Below are positions 5,922-9,782 of a DNA stretch of 9,782 bases, piece by piece (the stretch's first letter is position 1; the number at the start of each line of letters is the position of its first letter). This DNA comes from JACIWG01 sp049969935. GTDB lineage: Archaea > Thermoproteota > Nitrososphaeria > JACIWG01. Below the pieces are notes generated by a model that worked only from the letters and a program-made list of their open reading frames with translations, did no database searches and was not told the origin of the DNA. The position numbers were made by a program, and so were the translations under genes. Location: positions 1 to 9,782 of the forward strand of contig JBMFNX010000041.1 in the NCBI GenBank assembly GCA_049969935.1, given 5' to 3'.

Positions 5922-6782
5922 TTACTCCCTCAGGTAAGCCAACTTAATAGAAAAGATAATGAACACAATGATTACAACAAACAGTATTGTTGAAATTGAG
6001 GAAGCGTAGCCTAGGTCCCATGATTTAAAGGCAATCTTATAAACGTACATAGCTATTGTTGTTGTAGTGAAGCCTGGGCCACCGGCTGTCGAGCCCATGA
6101 TTTCATCGAAGGCGAGAACGTTTTCCATTGTCCTAAAGATAATTATCACAAGTATAAGCATCTTTAGATGGGGGTAGATTATTTTAGTGAATATGGTTAG
6201 CCCGGAAGCACCGTCTATGCTCGCGCTTTCAATTATTTCACCCGGTATTGCACGAAGCCCTGTATAGAATACTAGGAAGGTGAAGGGCGTCCACATCCAT
6301 ATATTGATAACGGAAACACTGAATAGTGCAAGATTAGGATCTTCCAGCCAGAGAGGAGGGGAAATACCGAAAAGGGAAAGGAAGCCTGACGGGCCGAATG
6401 ATGGATGATAAAGTATTTTGAACATTACACCTGCGACAACCGGTGGAATTGCGAGTGGTAGGATGAAGAGTGTCTGCCAAACACCCTTATACCTTGCTTC
6501 AGGCTGGAACAGCATGTACGCAATTATAAGGCCGATCACTGTCTGAGAGATGACAGTTATTGCTGTAAACTTGAATGTGACTTGAATAGCGTCAATAAAC
6601 CTTTGATCTCTGGGAAGGTATAGGTAATTGTTGAAGCCTACAAAGTTCTCCATCATACCCTGAAAAAATGATAGGTATACGGAGTATACTGTGGGAAGTA
6701 TTGATAGTCCTAGCATTATAGTAAAGGGTAGAAAAAAGAAGAGTATAATAAGTAGGAGCTTATCTTTCGACATTGAGGTCAT
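5922..6782 (-). CDS. Carbohydrate ABC transporter permease, MalF/UgpA type
   Basis: A 286-residue membrane subunit that pairs with the MalG-type protein to form the translocation channel. Hydrophobic segments lie at about 9-29, 68-92, 104-124, 152-173, 206-221 and 258-280. The EAA loop is ESASIDGASGLTIFTKIIYP at 185-204. GGPG at 234-237 followed by a Thr run is typical of MalF/UgpA permeases just before the last helices. It is the second gene of the importer operon, 7 nt after the binding protein's stop. The start could be ATG 6782 or the ATG three codons later; neither has a clear Shine-Dalgarno, so translation may be coupled to the upstream gene. Confidence 0.93.
   Translation of the reverse strand: MTSMSKDKLLLIILFFFLPFTIMLGLSILPTVYSVYLSFFQGMMENFVGFNNYLYLPRDQRFIDAIQVTFKFTAITVISQTVIGLIIAYMLFQPEARYKGVWQTLFILPLAIPPVVAGVMFKILYHPSFGPSGFLSLFGISPPLWLEDPNLALFSVSVINIWMWTPFTFLVFYTGLRAIPGEIIESASIDGASGLTIFTKIIYPHLKMLILVIIIFRTMENVLAFDEIMGSTAGGPGFTTTTIAMYVYKIAFKSWDLGYASSISTILFVVIIVFIIFSIKLAYLRE
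5925..5931 (-). promoter_or_regulatory. Ribosome binding site of the MalG-type permease
   Basis: GAGGGAG on the minus strand lies inside the last codons of the upstream permease, 6 nt from ATG 5918. It is a clear Shine-Dalgarno, in contrast to the leaderless look of the first genes of transcription units here, and it fixes this start. Confidence 0.65.
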
Positions 6783-6789
6783 TAGGATG

Positions 6790-8235
6790 CTATTTAATGT
6801 ATCCTATTCTTTTTAGGTAGTCTGTGATTTCTGAAGCAGCCTTATCAAGCGCCTCCTTCGCTGAAAGCTGTCCAATTAAAGCTGCGTTAAGGTATCCACC
6901 ATATATGTCAACCATTGTCAGCCATTCGGTTGTCCTAGGATATGGTATCGGCTTAGAGTCTAGGAAATCGGGCAAGGCTGGATACAATGGCTTAAATACT
7001 GGGTCCTGATTTATCTCAGATTTCTTCCACAAAGACCTTCGGATCGGCCACCCCTTACCTTTTGTCGCAAATATCATCTGCCCCTCTTCGCTGATAAGAT
7101 AGTTTAGCAAGTCTATGGCCAAATCCTTGCTTTTGGAAAAGTTGTTAACTACTACAGTGAAAACGCCTAGAACACCCTTTCTTGCCTTGGGACCTGCGGG
7201 TGGAAACATCCATAAAAGTTTCCCAGCTGAAGCTGAACCAGGCTTCTCTATATCTGCAACAACATCACCTGGGTTAATCATCCCGCTTACGACCCTGCCG
7301 TTTATGAATTCTAGAGCATATTCTGTTGCACCATATGTGGGTAAGCCTGGTGGCGCATACTTTGCAAAATTAAGGAACATCTGGAAACCTTCAACCGCCT
7401 CTGGAGTGTTAAACTGCGGTTCCCAGTTGTCATTGAACATGTAGGGCATACCGTAATCATAGAGGAATGTCATTGAGTCAAATGCTATTGGATCACCTTT
7501 GGTGCCCCTACATACCCACCCGTAGAAGGGCTTATTCGGGTCATAAAAGGCTTTAGCAATCTCAAGTGCTTCATCCCAATTTTTTGGGACAGATAGTCCC
7601 TTCTGGTCCAGCAAATCTTTTCTAACACCATAGAATTCGCCTGGACCGCCACAATGTGGCAGAGCATATACATGGGGTTCCTTACTCCTTTCTCCCGGTG
7701 GAACAGCACCCATGTAGGGGGGTGTAGGCCAACTGCCTAGGTCCCAGAGACTTTCAAAAACGTCTGGATCCCTTTTTAGGCCGAGTGTGTCTAAGGGCGC
7801 TATCCAACCTTTACTCGCGAGCCTTGGAAAGAATGGATCATCTTGGAATATGATATCAAATTCTGAGCTACCAGCCTGCAGCAAGCTTACAGCTTTTTCA
7901 GCAAGCTCGTCGTAACCTATCCTTATGTACTCTATTTTCACATTCTTCTGTTTACTAAATTCATCGAATACCGGTATGTGAGGGTCCCCTAGACTTCCGC
8001 TAAAACCCAAGATTCTTAAAGTCTTCTGTGGGGCAGTTGTGGTTGGAGATGTAACAGTAATAGTGGGTGATGCTGTGACTGTTGAGGTAACAGTTTTTTC
8101 AACTGTGACCGTCTCTTCTTTACCCTTAGGAGTTAGATAATAGGTTCCAGCTCCAACAATGAGGCCAGTTATAACGACAGCAATTGTATAGTTTAGAAAA
8201 TTTCTTCTATCAACCTTCTTAGCTTCTTGTGACAT
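6790..8235 (-). CDS. Extracellular solute-binding protein of a carbohydrate ABC importer, membrane-anchored
   Basis: A 481-residue family-1-type (UgpB/MalE-like) binding protein that captures the sugar outside the cell and delivers it to the two permeases encoded next. The N-terminus carries a twin-arginine motif, DRRNFL (9-14), then a hydrophobic helix (about 17-34). There is no lipobox Cys, so the helix probably stays as the anchor or is cleaved by signal peptidase. Residues 41-70 are a Thr/Ser/Val-rich linker, a typical archaeal stalk and likely O-glycosylated. The folded domain begins at KTLRILGFSG. Family marks include AGSSEFDIIFQDDPF (121-135) and, near the C-terminus, a typical late block containing LLNYLISEEGQ. 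The large, Trp- and Tyr-rich domain fits a sugar or oligosaccharide, but the ligand cannot be read from sequence. It is the first gene of the operon and appears leaderless. Confidence 0.93.
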   Translation of the reverse strand: MSQEAKKVDRRNFLNYTIAVVITGLIVGAGTYYLTPKGKEETVTVEKTVTSTVTASPTITVTSPTTTAPQKTLRILGFSGSLGDPHIPVFDEFSKQKNVKIEYIRIGYDELAEKAVSLLQAGSSEFDIIFQDDPFFPRLASKGWIAPLDTLGLKRDPDVFESLWDLGSWPTPPYMGAVPPGERSKEPHVYALPHCGGPGEFYGVRKDLLDQKGLSVPKNWDEALEIAKAFYDPNKPFYGWVCRGTKGDPIAFDSMTFLYDYGMPYMFNDNWEPQFNTPEAVEGFQMFLNFAKYAPPGLPTYGATEYALEFINGRVVSGMINPGDVVADIEKPGSASAGKLLWMFPPAGPKARKGVLGVFTVVVNNFSKSKDLAIDLLNYLISEEGQMIFATKGKGWPIRRSLWKKSEINQDPVFKPLYPALPDFLDSKPIPYPRTTEWLTMVDIYGGYLNAALIGQLSAKEALDKAASEITDYLKRIGYIK

Positions 8236-8258
8236 AAACTGATTAGAAAAAAATATTC

Positions 8259-8274
8259 TATTTAAGTATTTCTA
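8259..8274 (-). promoter_or_regulatory. Promoter of the ABC importer operon
   Basis: TAGAAATACTTAAATA on the minus strand is a BRE plus TATA box, nearly identical to the isomerase promoter. The TATA centre is about 27 nt from ATG 8235, so transcription should start at or beside the ATG, giving a leaderless mRNA. No Shine-Dalgarno precedes the start. A short inverted repeat, TAGAA-N7-TTCTA (8244-8260), lies between the TATA box and the start and could be an operator, but it is weak. Confidence 0.6.
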
Positions 8275-8287
8275 TCAAGTCGTCGAT

Positions 8288-8308
8288 AAAATTTGATTAA
8301 AAAATTTG
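8288..8308. repeat. Direct repeat upstream of the importer promoter
   Basis: AAAATTTG occurs at 8288-8295 and again at 8301-8308, 13 bp apart, a little more than 10 bp upstream of the BRE. That is where archaeal activators usually bind. The sequence is AT-rich, so this could be chance. Confidence 0.3.
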
Positions 8309-8337
8309 TTATTAATGATTAAATTAGTTAAATATAG

Positions 8338-8343
8338 AAAAAA
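8338..8343 (-). terminator. U-rich tract after the Gfo/Idh gene
   Basis: A run of six T on the minus strand lies about 40 nt after the Gfo/Idh stop codon, before the importer promoter. It is a plausible archaeal terminator; partial read-through into the importer operon is possible. Confidence 0.3.
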
Positions 8344-8384
8344 TTATAGTGATAAATATAAAAATGTTGGTGCTAAAAATGTGC

Positions 8385-9506
8385 TCAAACCTTCTCCACG
8401 TCAACCCATCGATTTTCTTCAATAGACTTTCGTATTGCGTCAAGGACAGCTAAATTAGCGGCGCCGTCATAAAAGTTTGGCTCAAAAGGCCTATCCTCGG
8501 ATATGGCAGACACATACTCGTATAATGCTATTATAAAGCTATCAGCCCAACTTAGTATTGAGCCGGGAGGCCAAAAATTTTGTATATAAGGATGTAGAGG
8601 ATCTGTTACGATAATGTTTCTGAAACCTGAATGTTGGCCATCCTTTACCATATACAAGTTTAGTTCATTTAGCTTTTCCAGATTCCAATAGAGACTACCT
8701 TCGCTTCCGTTAATTTCAATGTACTGGTAGTTTTTTCTTCCCGCACAGACCCTTGAGGCTTCCAGGGAGCCTGCTACACCATTTTCAAATTCTATAAGCG
8801 CGAGAAACTGGTCGTCCGTTTCAACACAACCTTTTTGTGAGGGGTTGTTAGGCAAAGGGCGCTCTTTAATATAGATCTTTGATAGGCCACACACCCTCCT
8901 AATTTCGCCAACAAGATACCTGGCCATATCCACAATATGTGAACCATCATCTCCTAGAGCACCACTTCCAGCCTCACCTTTAAGATACCGCCACGCAAGA
9001 GGACTTGAAGGATCAAGTGCAAAATCCTCTAAGTAGACGGCTCTAAAATGATATATTTTCCCTAAAAGCCCCTCACCTATTATCTTTTTTGCCAACCTAA
9101 TAGCAGGTAGAAAACGATAATTGAACATCACACCATGCGCAACACCATACTTTTCCGCCAGCTTATACATTTCTACTGCTTGCCTAAAATTTAAGGCGAG
9201 CGGCTTTTCGCACATAACATTCTTACCAGCTTCTATTGCTCTAATGCACACTTCATAATGATATTTGTTTGGAAGCACATTATCTATAATTGACACAGAA
9301 TTGTCTCCTAAAACCTCATCAATTACCGTCGTATATTTTTCGATACCGTAAGCTTTAGCAAAATTTTTAGCCCTTTCCATCTCGCGTCCAAAAACCCATT
9401 TTATTTTAACCTGAGCGTTCAACTGTGGGAAAAAGACTGGAAGGTCCTTATATCCATGAACATGAGCCTTGGCTATAGACCCATATCCTAAAAGACCAAC
9501 ATACAT
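8385..9506 (-). CDS. Gfo/Idh/MocA-family oxidoreductase (sugar or cyclitol dehydrogenase)
   Basis: A 373-residue cytoplasmic NAD(P)-dependent dehydrogenase. The N-terminal Rossmann domain starts at once with VGLLGYGSIAKAH, and the catalytic lysine is in the EKP motif (E100-K101-P102). The C-terminal domain holds the family's active-site block GALGDDGSHIVD (182-193), with the proton-shuttle Asp at 186/187 and H190. Relatives include inositol 2-dehydrogenase, glucose-fructose oxidoreductase, glucose-6-phosphate 3-dehydrogenase and levoglucosan dehydrogenase, all of which oxidise a ring hydroxyl to a ketone. It has its own promoter just upstream of ATG 9506, and lies upstream of the importer on the same strand. 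With the aminotransferase and the TIM barrel in the same locus, a keto-sugar or inosose intermediate is the natural reading. The substrate is not determined. Confidence 0.92.
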   Translation of the reverse strand: MYVGLLGYGSIAKAHVHGYKDLPVFFPQLNAQVKIKWVFGREMERAKNFAKAYGIEKYTTVIDEVLGDNSVSIIDNVLPNKYHYEVCIRAIEAGKNVMCEKPLALNFRQAVEMYKLAEKYGVAHGVMFNYRFLPAIRLAKKIIGEGLLGKIYHFRAVYLEDFALDPSSPLAWRYLKGEAGSGALGDDGSHIVDMARYLVGEIRRVCGLSKIYIKERPLPNNPSQKGCVETDDQFLALIEFENGVAGSLEASRVCAGRKNYQYIEINGSEGSLYWNLEKLNELNLYMVKDGQHSGFRNIIVTDPLHPYIQNFWPPGSILSWADSFIIALYEYVSAISEDRPFEPNFYDGAANLAVLDAIRKSIEENRWVDVEKV

Positions 9507-9529
9507 GAGCTTTACCCTATCAAAAAATG

Positions 9530-9545
9530 TATTTTAACTTTCCTA
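9530..9545 (-). promoter_or_regulatory. Promoter of the Gfo/Idh gene
   Basis: TAGGAAAGTTAAAATA on the minus strand is a BRE plus TATA box in register with those of the isomerase and the importer. The TATA centre is about 28 nt upstream of ATG 9506, so the message should be leaderless or have one or two leader bases. Confidence 0.6.
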
Positions 9546-9550
9546 GAGTG

Positions 9551-9570
9551 CTAATTAAAGAACTAATTAA
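9551..9570. repeat. Tandem CTAATTAA repeats upstream of the Gfo/Idh promoter
   Basis: CTAATTAA occurs at 9551-9558 and 9563-9570, a 12-bp period, beginning 5 bp upstream of the BRE-containing element. The position fits an activator site. Related TAATTAA and AATTAAT stretches continue to about 9620. The rest of 9571-9677 is very AT-rich intergenic DNA with no gene that I can see. Confidence 0.35.
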
Positions 9571-9631
9571 CATTTTTATCATAATCATTTTAATTAAATT
9601 ACTTTTATAACGGAATTAATTTAATATGGAC

Positions 9632-9637
9632 AAAAAA
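9632..9637 (-). terminator. U-rich tract after the right-edge gene
   Basis: Six consecutive T on the minus strand lie about 40 nt after the stop codon of the gene entering from the right. This is consistent with termination before the Gfo/Idh promoter. Confidence 0.3.
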
Positions 9638-9677
9638 TTTTAGTTTCAAAACAAATAAGGAGTAAACAACCCCTATT

Positions 9678-9782
9678 TTATGAAAGCTCTTTAAGCGTAA
9701 GGCAAATTGCACACAAAGCATTCCTAACGGTACTTGACATTACCAGCAGATTTTCAAGATAATTGTTAAACTTATTCATAAT
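9678..9782 (-). CDS. 3' end of an unrecognised gene entering from the right edge
   Basis: A minus-strand frame is open from the window edge to TAA at 9680-9678. It encodes 34 residues ending VRNALCAICLTLKELS, an amphipathic helix-like tail typical of a protein C-terminus. The same strand and the clean AT-rich spacer after the stop support a real gene end. The tail is too short to assign; it would suit many dehydrogenases or kinases. An ATG at the second codon means a 33-residue free-standing peptide cannot be excluded, but no promoter or ribosome site can be seen for one. Confidence 0.5.
   Translation of the reverse strand: MMNKFNNYLENLLVMSSTVRNALCAICLTLKELS

Noticed and set aside
1..9782. 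CRISPR array, tRNA, rRNA, insertion sequence or integrase
   Set aside because: No regularly spaced repeats, cloverleaf-like sequence, rRNA core motifs, terminal inverted repeats or transposase/recombinase frames were seen on either strand.

Overview
The window looks archaeal, most likely from a member of the Thermoproteota/TACK lineage. AT-rich BRE/TATA elements sit about 27-31 nt upstream of several start codons, which implies leaderless or nearly leaderless mRNAs. There are no bacterial -35/-10 pairs, start codons include GTG and TTG, and the solute-binding protein has an archaeal-style surface anchor: a twin-Arg signal/membrane helix followed by a Thr-rich stalk, with no lipobox Cys. The lineage call is an inference; there is no rRNA or other phylogenetic marker here.

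Layout, left to right. A minus-strand gene has only its start in the window (1-57), behind its own promoter. Next is a two-gene minus-strand operon: a zinc-dependent medium-chain alcohol/polyol dehydrogenase (1435-2607), then a uroporphyrinogen-decarboxylase-fold protein (195-1430) 4 nt downstream. A divergent promoter region (2608-2741) separates this operon from a plus-strand sugar-phosphate isomerase/epimerase-type TIM barrel (2742-3689). That gene converges, 11 nt apart, on a minus-strand DegT/DnrJ/EryC1-type PLP aminotransferase (3701-4912). Then comes a minus-strand ABC importer operon: binding protein (6790-8235), MalF-type permease (5922-6782) and MalG-type permease (5073-5918). No ATPase gene is present. 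A Gfo/Idh/MocA oxidoreductase (8385-9506) with its own promoter follows, and the C-terminal 34 codons of another minus-strand gene lie at the right edge (9678-9782).

Taken together this is a carbohydrate-uptake and oxidation locus. A soluble sugar, amino sugar or cyclitol would enter by the carbohydrate-type ABC importer. Two dehydrogenases of different folds (Gfo/Idh and zinc MDR) could oxidise hydroxyls to ketones. The metal-dependent TIM barrel could isomerise, epimerise, dehydrate or cleave the keto sugar, and the DegT enzyme could exchange an amino group with a keto group. The UROD-like protein has no assignable role. This set resembles, class by class, inositol/inosose, 3-keto-glycoside and aminocyclitol pathways, but it matches none that I can name exactly.

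The most distinctive non-coding signal is a pair of boxes, TTACGTC-N13-TTACGTA. They occur with identical spacing in the promoter of the aminotransferase and in the leader of the left-edge gene, and nowhere else that I could find. At the aminotransferase the boxes form the ends of a near-perfect 26-bp palindrome between the TATA box and the start codon, which suggests a repressor operator. Other promoters share a TAGGAAA-type BRE next to a CTTAAATA-like TATA box.
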